This document shows positions 50,510 through 59,480 of a DNA stretch of 64,000 bases, piece by piece. The position numbers were made by a program, and so were the translations under genes. Position 1 is the stretch's first letter. The number at the start of each line of letters is the position of its first letter. The notes under the pieces are model-generated. The model was not told the origin of the DNA. It worked only from the letters and a program-made list of their open reading frames with translations, and made no database searches. The DNA comes from Alistipes timonensis JC136 (GTDB lineage Bacteria; Bacteroidota; Bacteroidia; Bacteroidales; Rikenellaceae). Location of the stretch: positions 62,001 through 126,000 of the forward strand of contig NZ_FNRI01000002.1 in NCBI RefSeq assembly GCF_900107675.1. The letters run 5' to 3'.

Positions 50510-53500
50510 TTACAGCGCGACCCGTTGCAGCGTCACGGGACCGATCAGCCCCGACTCCTGCAACGGGGATTCGGGCGTATAGGGATTGTAAGGCGTCCAC
50601 GTGCGGCGTTCCGCCTCGGGCAGACGGCTGTCGCCGACGAGGCGGTTGACCCATGTGTTGACGACTTCGATCTCGAGTTCGTTCCCGCCCTCACGAAGCA
50701 GGTCCGTCACGTCCACCCGGTACGGGGGCGTCCAGACACCTCCGGCATCGGCGCCGTTGACGCGGACTTTGGCCATCACCCCGACGCGGTTCAGGTCGAG
50801 CAGGATGCGGCCGCCGTCGGCGGCGGGCTTTTCGAAGGTCGTCGAATAGGTCGCCGTACCGGAGAATCCGCGCAGGCGTTCGTCGGCGCTCTGCGACCAG
50901 TCGCCGAGCGTATCGGTTGCAAGGGTGAAATTCCCTACCCCGTCGGGCGCTTCGAAGCGCACCTGCCAGGCGCCGTCCACCGCGGCGATCGGCTCCGGAC
51001 GCGGGAAATTCGCATCGGCTGTGAATTCCGCAGCGGATTCCGCCGCCGGTTTACGGAAAACCACGAAGCCGCTTTCCAGCGGTTCGAGACGCATCGGAAT
51101 CTCCGTCACGGCCCCCTCGGCACGCCAGGCCGGAAGGTCGCGCACGGCTCCCGTCACGGGCTGCCACCACTCGGGACGGCGGTCCGCAACACGGAACGAA
51201 GCGGTGAACCCGATCGGCTCCTCCGACTGGTTCGACACGAAATAGATCTCGGCGCCGTCCGTCGTCCGGTGTCCGAACAGCAGCGGCAGCGATGCGTCAT
51301 GCCCGAAATCGGGCACAAGGCCGATCGCTTCGAAAACCTCCGCCATCGAACAGCCGTCGAAGACCATGCCCTTGCCGTAACGGTTGACGTGTTTCCCCGT
51401 TTCGGGTCCCCACAGCTCGGCGGCCATCGCCTGCACGCGGCCGTCGGCCTCCGGATAACCCGCAAGGCTCGGGGAGCGCGTCGGGGCGGGTCCCAGCACC
51501 ACGGCGCCCTCGCGCACGAGCTGCATCACCCGTTCCAGCACCTCGGGACGCATCGTCTCCTGCCGCGGCAGCACCAGCACGCGGTATTGCGTGCCGTGGG
51601 GAAGCGTCAGCAGGCCGTCGCGCACCGTGGCGTCACGGCACAGCACCTCGGCGTTGATGTAGTCGAACTGGTAGCCCGCCGGCAGCGCCGGGTCGCACAC
51701 GCCGGTCATCTTCGGTACGTCCTCACCGATGAAATAGGCCGCATCGGCCACGTTCAACCCCTGCTGGAGCATGAAGTTACAGCGTTTGAGGTAGGCGATG
51801 AAGAGGTCCAGCTGGCCGAACCACGTGTTGTTGCGGTTGAACTCATTGCCGAAAAAGGCGTTCATGCCCGGCTTCGGGCCGTCGGCCGCCTGCGAAATGT
51901 AGACGTGCAGCAGCGTGTTGTTGATGCCCTCCGAGAAGAAGCGGTCGCCGCGCTGTTTCATCCTGTAAGGATGGCGCGCATAGGGCGAGAAAGCCGCCGT
52001 GAACGACTCGGCCGAAACCTTATTCTTGCCGTAAATATGGGCGCAGGAGGAAGCGGCGCGGTTCTCGATGTCGCCCAGCTCGCCCTCGCTCCAATACTCC
52101 CCGGCCACCTCGTCCGACTGGCCTCCGTATTGCAGGAACTCGCCGGGGAAGCCCCAGTGTCCGTAATTTTCGAGCCATGTGGTGAAGCCGTCGCGGTGGG
52201 CCAGTTCGCGCAGGGCGCCGATATGGTCGTACGACAGCCGGTCGGCCATCATCCGCCGCAGGTCCCACAGAAAGCGGTCCGAACGGTCGCGGTCGCCGAC
52301 CGTCAGGCCGCTGAACACGGGCAGGTAAGGACGCGCATCGTAGCCGTAGCGGGCCTCGAACGCCTCGAAGAAATCGTCGCCGAAATTCTGGCCGCCCTTC
52401 TCGTAGCTGTCGGCCACGATGACCTTCCACGACTTGCGGTCGGCGGCGGGAATGCGGCGGCACAGCTCGCCGACGAAAGCGTCGTAATGCTTCGCCAGAT
52501 GCGCGGGGCTCCATTTGTCGACCTCCAGGCCCGCACCGTCCTCCAATGCGGGGCCGTTCATCACCCCGGTCGGCACCATGCCCGTGCGCAGGATCATCCA
52601 ACGTCCGGCAGGGGCCTCCCAGCGCACACGGTCACCGGCGAGACAATCGCTGATATCGACGACCGATCCGGGCGCAACGGCGGCCGTCGTGTCCGTCCCG
52701 GCGGGCTGACGGTCCCACATATAGTCGTCCCAGTACGGCAGCGGCGTCTGGTGCATCTTGGCCAGCGATTTTTCGGAATAACGCTCCACGAGCGGCAGGG
52801 CTGAAAATTCCACTTCGGCCAGACCGCCGTTCGCCGAAGCGCCGCTCACCACCAGCCGGAAAGCGTCGGCTTCGGTCGGCTCACAGGCGATCGTAACGGG
52901 GGCGTAGGGATCGAATCCCACCTCCGGGGAGGGATTCGTGCGGTCGATATCGAAGCGGCGCAGTACGGTCGTGCGACCGTCTTTCACCGCCTGCAACTCC
53001 GCGGCTGCGGCAAAGGGCGCATGGACCGGATAAATCCGCACAGACCGCAACGTGAAGGTCTCAGACGGCTTTACTTCAACTACCGCATCACGTCCCGGCA
53101 CGCACTCCAGCGCCGTCGCAGGATCGCCGTCGAGCGCCTTTGCGGCGCCCGCCGAACCACTCACGCGGGCCGACGAGGCGTCGAGCCGCAGCACCCCTTC
53201 GGGCAGCGGCACGGCAACGGTCCGCACATCGGTAAAGTCGGGCGAAGAGACCGGAAGCGCGACCTCCACCACCCGGCCTCCTTCGACTTCGGCGGAAACG
53301 GTGGCCAGGTAGCGCATCGCCTCTCCGGGTTCGATCCACGGTCCTCCCGCCTGGCTCCAGCCCGGGCAGTTGAACACGCCGATATCGATCCCCAGATCGG
53401 TGGCGGTCTTCAATGCCGTGTGCATGATCTCGTACCACTCCTCGGTGAAGAGTTTCACGGGGCCCCGGGGAGTTCCCTCCGCTTCGGGAAGTCCGATGTT

Positions 53501-53719
53501 ACCGATGAAAGCGCGGTCGATGCCGATACGCTTCATCGACTCGAGATCGGCGGCAACGCCCTCCTTCGAGACATTTCCCGAAATCCAATACCAGTAGACC
53601 GACGTCTGGACACCGGCCGAGGAGGGATTGCGAAATCCCTCCTCCAAACCCTGCGGCCCGTCGCAGGCCGCCAGAAGCATCGAGCACGCCGCAAGGGCGC
53701 ACAGGCGTATGTTCTTCAT
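50510..53719 (-). CDS. GH106-type alpha-L-rhamnosidase lipoprotein
   Basis: A 1069-residue lipoprotein, lipobox LLAAC with Cys19. The N-terminal pattern FRNPSSAGVQTSVYWYWISG, ISGNVSKEGVAADLESMKRI and later FNCPGWSQAGGPWI is that of GH106 (retention of alpha-L-rhamnosidase activity known in the family). A Gly-rich catalytic barrel runs to about 640, followed by GH2-like beta domains with a C-terminal VVNTWVNRLVGDSRLPEAER. The signal peptide places it on the surface or in the periplasm. Last gene of the GH78-fucO-GH106 operon (12-base gap to fucO). Confidence 0.88.
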   Translation of the reverse strand: MKNIRLCALAACSMLLAACDGPQGLEEGFRNPSSAGVQTSVYWYWISGNVSKEGVAADLESMKRIGIDRAFIGNIGLPEAEGTPRGPVKLFTEEWYEIMHTALKTATDLGIDIGVFNCPGWSQAGGPWIEPGEAMRYLATVSAEVEGGRVVEVALPVSSPDFTDVRTVAVPLPEGVLRLDASSARVSGSAGAAKALDGDPATALECVPGRDAVVEVKPSETFTLRSVRIYPVHAPFAAAAELQAVKDGRTTVLRRFDIDRTNPSPEVGFDPYAPVTIACEPTEADAFRLVVSGASANGGLAEVEFSALPLVERYSEKSLAKMHQTPLPYWDDYMWDRQPAGTDTTAAVAPGSVVDISDCLAGDRVRWEAPAGRWMILRTGMVPTGVMNGPALEDGAGLEVDKWSPAHLAKHYDAFVGELCRRIPAADRKSWKVIVADSYEKGGQNFGDDFFEAFEARYGYDARPYLPVFSGLTVGDRDRSDRFLWDLRRMMADRLSYDHIGALRELAHRDGFTTWLENYGHWGFPGEFLQYGGQSDEVAGEYWSEGELGDIENRAASSCAHIYGKNKVSAESFTAAFSPYARHPYRMKQRGDRFFSEGINNTLLHVYISQAADGPKPGMNAFFGNEFNRNNTWFGQLDLFIAYLKRCNFMLQQGLNVADAAYFIGEDVPKMTGVCDPALPAGYQFDYINAEVLCRDATVRDGLLTLPHGTQYRVLVLPRQETMRPEVLERVMQLVREGAVVLGPAPTRSPSLAGYPEADGRVQAMAAELWGPETGKHVNRYGKGMVFDGCSMAEVFEAIGLVPDFGHDASLPLLFGHRTTDGAEIYFVSNQSEEPIGFTASFRVADRRPEWWQPVTGAVRDLPAWRAEGAVTEIPMRLEPLESGFVVFRKPAAESAAEFTADANFPRPEPIAAVDGAWQVRFEAPDGVGNFTLATDTLGDWSQSADERLRGFSGTATYSTTFEKPAADGGRILLDLNRVGVMAKVRVNGADAGGVWTPPYRVDVTDLLREGGNELEIEVVNTWVNRLVGDSRLPEAERRTWTPYNPYTPESPLQESGLIGPVTLQRVAL

Positions 53720-53731
53720 AAGCCCTGCGGG

Positions 53732-54886
53732 TTAAAAGGCTTTGCGGTAAAGCGCCTCGATCTCGGCTACCGACGTGTCGCGCGGATTGCCGCCCGTGCA
53801 GACATCGTTGAAAGCCGCCACGGAGAGCGCCGGAATGTCGGCCTCCTTCACACCGATCTCGTGCAACTGCTGGGGAATGCCGATGCTCAGCGAGAGGTCG
53901 CGGACGGCCTTCACGGCAGCGGCGACGCCCTCTTCGACGCTCATTCCGTCGGTATTGACACCCATGGCGCGGGCGATGTCGCGGTATTTCGGAGCGGCGG
54001 CCGACTCGGCGTTATACTCCATCACATAGGGCAGCAGCAGGGCGTTGGCGACGCCGTGGGGCGTGTCGTAAAAAGCGCCCAGCGGATGCGCCATCGAGTG
54101 CACGATGCCGAGTCCCACGTTCGAGAAGCCCATGCCGGCGATGTACTGCGCCACCGACATCCCCTCGCGCGCCGCGGCATCCTTGCCGTCGTCGACGGCG
54201 GCTTTGAGATGCTGCGCGATCAGCTCGATGGCTTTCAGTTCGAACATGTCGGACATCGTCCACGCACCTTTGGTAATATAGCCCTCGATGGCGTGGGTCA
54301 GGGCGTCCATGCCCGTCGCGGCGGTCAGCCCCTTGGGCATCGAGTACATCAGTTCGGGATCGACGATCGCCACCGACGGAATGTCGTTGGGATCGACGCA
54401 GACCATCTTCTTGCGGGCCTCCTCGTCGATGATGACGTAGTTGATCGTCACCTCGGCGGCGGTTCCGGCGGTGGTCGGCAGCGCGAAGGTCGGTACGGCG
54501 CGGCGGTGTGTGTCGGCGGGGCCTTCGAGCGACTTCACGTCGGCAAATTCGGGGTTGTTGGTCACGATGCCGACACCCTTGGCCGTGTCGATGACCGAAC
54601 CGCCGCCCAGCGCCACGATGAAATCGGCACCCGAAGCCTTGAAGGCAGCCACGCCGTGCTGTACGTTGGCGATGGTCGGATTGGCCTTCACGTCGCTGAA
54701 AATTTCATAGGGAATGCCGGCTCCGCGAAGCACCTCCTCGATCTTGGAGGCCACGCCGAAGCGGACGAGGTCGGCATCCGTCACGAAGAAGGCTTTCCTG
54801 TAACCCCGGCGGCGCGCCTCGTCGGCAATCATCGAGCGGCATCCGGCGCCGAAATAGGAGATTTCATTCAATACGATACGTTGCAT
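53732..54886 (-). CDS. fucO: Lactaldehyde reductase (iron-dependent alcohol dehydrogenase)
   Basis: A 384-residue iron-type group III alcohol dehydrogenase that reduces L-lactaldehyde, the product of fucose and rhamnose breakdown, to propane-1,2-diol. NAD motif ALGGGSVIDTAKGVGIV near 94; PTTAGTAAEVTINYVI; the iron ligands lie in GMDALTHAIEGYITKG, GIVHSMAHPLGAFYDTPHG (three His). Start MQRIVLNEISYFGAG is FucO-like. Together with the two rhamnosidases it points to L-rhamnose (or L-fucose) as the sugar used. Confidence 0.93.
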   Translation of the reverse strand: MQRIVLNEISYFGAGCRSMIADEARRRGYRKAFFVTDADLVRFGVASKIEEVLRGAGIPYEIFSDVKANPTIANVQHGVAAFKASGADFIVALGGGSVIDTAKGVGIVTNNPEFADVKSLEGPADTHRRAVPTFALPTTAGTAAEVTINYVIIDEEARKKMVCVDPNDIPSVAIVDPELMYSMPKGLTAATGMDALTHAIEGYITKGAWTMSDMFELKAIELIAQHLKAAVDDGKDAAAREGMSVAQYIAGMGFSNVGLGIVHSMAHPLGAFYDTPHGVANALLLPYVMEYNAESAAAPKYRDIARAMGVNTDGMSVEEGVAAAVKAVRDLSLSIGIPQQLHEIGVKEADIPALSVAAFNDVCTGGNPRDTSVAEIEALYRKAF

Positions 54887-54907
54887 AATCGAATCTGTTT
54901 AAGTTGG

Positions 54908-56695
54908 TTATCTGTTGTGTTTCACAAGTTCTGCCTTCACGCCGCGCGGAGTCTCGACGCGGCTTTTCACCGTACCGTCGGCGGCCTTCTCGTGACGAAT
55001 CTTCACCACGCCGTAAGGTGTCGGGAAAGTTCCCTCGACCCATTCCAGGTCGCCCAAATGGGGGTCGATACGCAGGCGGCGGCAGCCGGGCTCCACGACC
55101 CCGACACCCAGCACATACTCCGTGAGCCATGCCGTCGGTCCCGACGCCCAGCCGTGGCACAGGCTGTGGCGGAATCCCTTGTAGCAATAGGCCCCGCATT
55201 CGCGGTGCAGGTCGCGCATCCCGGCCGGAACCGGCTCGTCGATGCGGCCCGCCGGGAGCCACGCCATGTCGAAATCCTCCCAGAAAGTCGTGGCCCCGAG
55301 ATCGAGCATCGCGCCCCAGTACTCCCGGATGCGCTCCAGCGCCCCCTCGTAATTGCCCGCAGCGGCCATCGCCCGGAGCATATAGTAGCCGTAGAAAGTC
55401 GAAAAACCGTTCGAACCGCCCTTCGAGATGTAATCGCGGTCGGTCTCAGCCGGATCGGCAAGCCCGGCCAGCACCATCAGCGAACGCCCCTGCTTGGCCT
55501 CGCCGCCGTCCCCGACCGGGCAGTTCCGCATCAGTGCGGCCTTAGTCCGGCATTCGGCGGCCAGTGCGGCGTCGCCCAGCGCATCGCACAGCCCGGCCCC
55601 GGCGTCGAGGGCCAGGATCGTCAGCGATTGGAGACCCGCCGCCGTGCTCGCGGCATCGTCGCTCGACGGCCAGTCGAGAAAGCGCGTGCCGTCCAGCCGT
55701 TCGCGCCCGTCGGGACCTATTTTCCCGAAAATCTGACGCAACAGCGCCGTCAGGTAAGGACGCTGTTCGGCGAGGTAGGCCCGATCGCCGTGGTAACGAT
55801 ACCAATCGCTGTGGATGATGATCCACCACAGCGAATAGGAACTGATGCCGTTCATCCATCCCGGCAGCGGCGTGGTGTCGCGGGCCAGGTCGAGGCTGCG
55901 CGGCACGACCTCGTTATAGCCGAAGACCGAATTGACGGTCATGATCTCGGGATGCAGGTCCCCGACCCAGACCAGCCGGTCGCGCTTCACGCCGTCCCAC
56001 AGAAACTCCTGCATACAGAGATGGACGGTATAGGCGCCGGTCGCCCAGATGCGGTCGAGGCGTTCGTCGCTCGAGCGGAACGATCCGACGTACGGTATGT
56101 CGCGGTACTGGAAGACGGCTTCGACCTGTTTGAGGTGGAGTTCACGGTCGTCGTCCAGCAGGTCGATGCGCGCGAAACGGAACCCCGAGTCGCCGCACTC
56201 CACGGTGCCGAGCCACGGCAGCGCGAGCGTGAAGTCGCGCACGGCATGGTCGTTCGAAGCGCCGTTCACGCCGTCGATGTCACACATCGCCTCGCTGACC
56301 GATTCGCCGAAGCGGATGCGGACCCTCACGGGTCTGTTGTCCGCGGGCATGCCGGTCACAATGCGCAGTCCGCCCTGCAGTTCGCGGCCGAAATCCAGCA
56401 GCAGCCCCGGACGGCGGCCGTCACGGCTGCGGAGCACGCAGATACGGGCATTCTGCAAGTCGGATTGCCCGTTGCCGGATTCGAGCAGCAGGTCGCAGCC
56501 CGAGATCAGGCCGGGTTCATCCTGCGCGACGATACGCACGGGAGGCATATATGCATAGGTACGGGAATCGAAGCGGGCGGGCGATCCGTCCCACGCCGGG
56601 GGAAGTTGGGGCCGGGCGGCCGAAACGGAGAGGGAAAAGCTAACGAAAAAGATCGAAACGGCCAGTTTCAGCAGCCGGGGCATCGGGTCAGTCAT
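54908..56695 (-). CDS. GH78-like alpha-L-rhamnosidase
   Basis: A 595-residue exported protein; signal peptide about 1-27 (start 56695 or 56683), no lipobox. After an N-terminal beta region, the six-hairpin barrel shows the GH78 signature CMQEFLWDGVKRDRLVWVGD, LHPEIMTVNSVFGYNEVVPR, with WWIIIHSDWYRYHGDRAYLA and later SLCHGWASGPTAWLTEYVLG. The C-terminal small beta domain (GCRRLRIDPHLGDLEWVEGT) is also typical. Shorter than many GH78 enzymes, as it lacks added N-terminal modules. First gene of the operon; fucO follows after 21 bases. Confidence 0.88.
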   Translation of the reverse strand: MTDPMPRLLKLAVSIFFVSFSLSVSAARPQLPPAWDGSPARFDSRTYAYMPPVRIVAQDEPGLISGCDLLLESGNGQSDLQNARICVLRSRDGRRPGLLLDFGRELQGGLRIVTGMPADNRPVRVRIRFGESVSEAMCDIDGVNGASNDHAVRDFTLALPWLGTVECGDSGFRFARIDLLDDDRELHLKQVEAVFQYRDIPYVGSFRSSDERLDRIWATGAYTVHLCMQEFLWDGVKRDRLVWVGDLHPEIMTVNSVFGYNEVVPRSLDLARDTTPLPGWMNGISSYSLWWIIIHSDWYRYHGDRAYLAEQRPYLTALLRQIFGKIGPDGRERLDGTRFLDWPSSDDAASTAAGLQSLTILALDAGAGLCDALGDAALAAECRTKAALMRNCPVGDGGEAKQGRSLMVLAGLADPAETDRDYISKGGSNGFSTFYGYYMLRAMAAAGNYEGALERIREYWGAMLDLGATTFWEDFDMAWLPAGRIDEPVPAGMRDLHRECGAYCYKGFRHSLCHGWASGPTAWLTEYVLGVGVVEPGCRRLRIDPHLGDLEWVEGTFPTPYGVVKIRHEKAADGTVKSRVETPRGVKAELVKHNR

Positions 56696-56858
56696 TGTTT
56701 TTTGCCGGTTTTTGGGTCCCTCGGCCGGAGTTCCGTCGGACGCACCGCGAACCGCATTCGCATTTCGTTGTTCTGAAACGGAAAAGTGAGCGTTTTTCCA
56801 ACCTCGGGTATTTATACAAAAATAGCAATTTATCGGGACCTCGGCTTTTGATTAATGA

Positions 56859-56874
56859 CCTTAAAAGTTTTATT
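56859..56874. promoter_or_regulatory. Degenerate LacI-type operator in the GH78/lacI divergent region
   Basis: CCTTAAAAGTTTTATT agrees at 12 of 16 positions with the perfect palindrome at 58141-58156. It lies between the divergent GH78 and LacI genes, where a regulator site would be expected. A minus-strand -7 box TATTTTTG (56817-56824) lies close by. Confidence 0.45.
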
Positions 56875-57018
56875 TTTGACACTCGGAAAGTCCCTCATTC
56901 CTCCCCCGCGGGCCGAAACCGGAAAAAGCAGAAACCACAGGGCACAATAATTGATCGGTCCCGACCGGCACAATGGGTCCAAAAGAAAAGAGAAAGGCAT
57001 TTTTTTCACTATTTTTTA

Positions 57019-57049
57019 TTTGTTAAATGCAGAATAAATTTTAACTTTG
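57019..57049 (+). promoter_or_regulatory. Promoter of the LacI-type regulator
   Basis: TTTG (57019-57022) and TAACTTTG (57042-57049) spaced by 19 bases fit the Bacteroidetes form, about 45 bases before the GTG start. The rest of 56696-57094 shows no gene. Confidence 0.8.
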
Positions 57050-57094
57050 TATGAAATGTCAACATTTCTTCTTCACTTACTTTAGAAATACATC

Positions 57095-58120
57095 GTGGGA
57101 GTATCACTCAAAGACATAGCCGAAAAACTGAACCTCTCGAAAACGACCGTTTCGTGGGTGCTGTCCGGACAAGGCAACAAAAAAGGAATCAGCGCGGAGA
57201 CCCAGAACCGGGTCTTCGCCTGCGCCCGGGAACTATCTTACGAACCCAACCTGCTGGCCCGGAGCCTCAACACCGGAATTTCGAAGACCATCGGCCTGAT
57301 ACTTCCCTCCATATCGGACAGTTTTTACGCCCACATCGCCCACCAGATCGAGTCGGAGGCCGAAAAGGAGGGCTATTCGCTGATGATCGCCAGCTCGAAC
57401 TCCGAGATCGAGCGCGAGAACGCCATGATCCGCCTGTTCCGCTCGAAGAAGGTCGACGGCATGATCATCGCCCCCACCAAAATCTCGAAACGCGAGATCA
57501 GCCGCCTGGTCGACAGCCACTACCCCGTGCTGCTGTTCGACCGCTATTTTCCCGAGATGCGCGTCAACTACGTCATCATCAACAACGAAGAGAGCAGCTA
57601 CAAACTGGTGCGGCACCTGATCGACAAGGGTTTCCGCAAGATCGCCATCATTACGACCAACCCCCACCTGCTGACAATGGACATGCGCCGCGAAGGATAT
57701 GCCAATGCCCTTTCCGACGCCCACATCCGCATCAACCCCGACCTCTACGGGGAGGTGACCTACGTCAACTACCAGGACAACATTTACAGCACGCTGGACC
57801 GTATCTTCCACGCCGTACCCGACGTGGACGCGTTCTTCTTCACCACGCATATCCTCGCCATCGAAGCCCTGCGCTATTTCTACGACCGCGGCATCGACAT
57901 CAACGACGGCAACTGGGGCCTGGCCAGCATGCACGAAGACTCGCTCTTCCGCGTACTGGCACCCAGGATGAACATCGCCCATTTCCCGATCGAGGAGATC
58001 GGCAGCAATGCCGTGCGGATACTCCTGAACCAGATCCGCCAATCCAACGACCCCGCAGCGGGGGAATACGTGCCCGAATCGAAGGTGCTCCCCTGCCGGA
58101 TGGAATTCAGGGACCAGTGA
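57095..58120 (+). CDS. LacI-family transcriptional regulator
   Basis: A 341-residue repressor-type protein. HTH at residues 3-24 (VSLKDIAEKLNLSKTTVSWV), hinge LSYEPNLLARSLNTG, then a periplasmic-binding-protein-like effector domain from about 60 (KTIGLILPSISDSFYAHIAH). The start is a GTG at 57095: an in-frame TAG at 57083 excludes any longer form, and no ATG is available. It is placed between divergent rhamnosidase genes and the permease and should bind the palindrome at 58141. Confidence 0.92.
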   Translation: MGVSLKDIAEKLNLSKTTVSWVLSGQGNKKGISAETQNRVFACARELSYEPNLLARSLNTGISKTIGLILPSISDSFYAHIAHQIESEAEKEGYSLMIASSNSEIERENAMIRLFRSKKVDGMIIAPTKISKREISRLVDSHYPVLLFDRYFPEMRVNYVIINNEESSYKLVRHLIDKGFRKIAIITTNPHLLTMDMRREGYANALSDAHIRINPDLYGEVTYVNYQDNIYSTLDRIFHAVPDVDAFFFTTHILAIEALRYFYDRGIDINDGNWGLASMHEDSLFRVLAPRMNIAHFPIEEIGSNAVRILLNQIRQSNDPAAGEYVPESKVLPCRMEFRDQ

Positions 58121-58140
58121 GTCCTTTTTTTGCCCATTCA

Positions 58141-58156
58141 ACTTAAACGTTTAAGT
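58141..58156. promoter_or_regulatory. LacI-type operator
   Basis: ACTTAAACGTTTAAGT is a perfect 16-base palindrome with the central CG typical of LacI-family operators. It sits between the regulator stop and the permease start (58196), 40 bases upstream of the latter. Confidence 0.75.
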
Positions 58157-58195
58157 AAACACTGAATACGCTAAAAGTAACCAAAACCCAAACAA

Positions 58196-59362
58196 ATGAA
58201 CAAGGAAATTTCACTGCGCAAGATCCTCCCCGTGATGTTCGGATTCTTCATCATGGGATTCGTGGACATCGTCGGCGTCTCGACGAGCTACGTTAAGAAC
58301 GACTTTGCGGGCATGAACGACACGATGGTCAACCTCATCTCGCTCTCCTGCTTCCTCTGGTTCTTCCTGCTCTCGATCCCCACGGGCATGCTGATGAACC
58401 GCATCGGTCGCAAAAAGACCGTCCTGCTGAGTTTCGCCCTCCATGTGGCCGCGATGATCGTCCCGCTCATCGCCTACGACTTCACGGCCGTGCTGATCGC
58501 CTTCGCCCTGATCGGCATCGGCAACACGCTGCTGCAGGTGTCGCTCAACCCGCTGGTGACCAACGTCATCGCCGGGGACAAACTCACCGGGACGCTGACT
58601 CTCGGACAGTTCGTGAAGGCCGTCAGCTCGTTCCTCGGCCCGATCATCGCGGCCGCCGTGACGGGCAGTTTCCTCGGCTGGAAGATGATCTTCCCGATCT
58701 ACGCCGCCATCTCGCTGCTGGCCCTCGTCTGGCTGTGGCTGACCCCGATCGCCGAACAGAAGGTCGCCAGCGCCGACATCTCGATCGGCCACACCTTCTC
58801 GCTGCTCAAAGACAAATACATCGTGGCTTTCTTCATCGGCATCCTCGTCCTGGTGGGCGTCGACGTAGGCATGGGCATCACTTTTCCCAAACTGCTGATG
58901 GAGCGCTGCAACCTGCCGCTCACGGATGCCGGCATGGGCAACAGCGTCTACTTCCTGGCACGCACGGTGGGTGCATTTCTCGGAGGCATCCTGCTGATGA
59001 AGCTCCCCGAACGCAAATTCTTCACGGCCAGCGTCTTCGTCGCGCTGGCGGGTCTCGTAGGCATGATCTTCCTCCACGGACTCTGGGCCATACTGGCCTG
59101 CGTGGCCATATTCGGAGTCGGCTACGCCAACCTTTTCTCAATCATCTTCTCGATCTCGATGCAGCGCGTTCCCGAACGGGCGAACGAGGTCTCGGCCCTG
59201 CTGATCGTCGGCGTGGCGGGCGGCGCCGTCATTCCGCCGGTGCTGGGCGTCATCACCGACGCATTCGGATCGCAGGGCGCCGCTATCATCGCCCTGAGCA
59301 TCGTATGGCTCTACCTGGTGTTCCTCATCGGCGTGGTCAACGCCCACTCGAAGAAAGCCTGA
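58196..59362 (+). CDS. MFS sugar permease (FucP-like)
   Basis: A 388-residue major-facilitator transporter with 12 predicted helices. The first loop carries GMLMNRIGRKKTVLLSF, the MFS motif A; QFVKAVSSFLGPIIAAAVTG fits the FucP/GluP group. Placed after a LacI regulator and next to rhamnosidases and fucO, its substrate is probably L-rhamnose or L-fucose. Intracellular isomerase, kinase and aldolase are not in the window. Confidence 0.88.
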   Translation: MNKEISLRKILPVMFGFFIMGFVDIVGVSTSYVKNDFAGMNDTMVNLISLSCFLWFFLLSIPTGMLMNRIGRKKTVLLSFALHVAAMIVPLIAYDFTAVLIAFALIGIGNTLLQVSLNPLVTNVIAGDKLTGTLTLGQFVKAVSSFLGPIIAAAVTGSFLGWKMIFPIYAAISLLALVWLWLTPIAEQKVASADISIGHTFSLLKDKYIVAFFIGILVLVGVDVGMGITFPKLLMERCNLPLTDAGMGNSVYFLARTVGAFLGGILLMKLPERKFFTASVFVALAGLVGMIFLHGLWAILACVAIFGVGYANLFSIIFSISMQRVPERANEVSALLIVGVAGGAVIPPVLGVITDAFGSQGAAIIALSIVWLYLVFLIGVVNAHSKKA

Positions 59363-59387
59363 CGCCGGGAATTTCCCCGACAACGTT

Positions 59388-59419
59388 AAACGGGTGCATC
59401 CGCTGGATGCACCCGTTTT
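59388..59419 (+). terminator. Terminator of the permease gene
   Basis: A 13-bp perfect stem (AACGGGTGCATCC against GGATGCACCCGTT), loop GCT, followed by a T run. It lies 25 bases past the stop. Confidence 0.9.
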
Positions 59420-59425
59420 TGCGTC

Positions 59426-59457
59426 ATAAAAACTCCCGCACCTTTCGGTACGGGAGT
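59426..59457 (-). terminator. Terminator of the first surface lipoprotein gene
   Basis: An 11-bp stem with one mismatch (59432-59442 with 59447-59457, loop TTTC) is followed, on the minus strand, by TTTTTA. It ends the SusD-lipoprotein transcript. Confidence 0.88.
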
Positions 59458-59480
59458 CGTTAAGAGATAAATGCTGCGGA

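Noticed and set aside
53021..56776. 1251-residue open frame on the plus strand
   Set aside because: It crosses three minus-strand genes (GH106, fucO, GH78) with clear family motifs and has low-complexity His/Arg-rich content typical of antisense frames.
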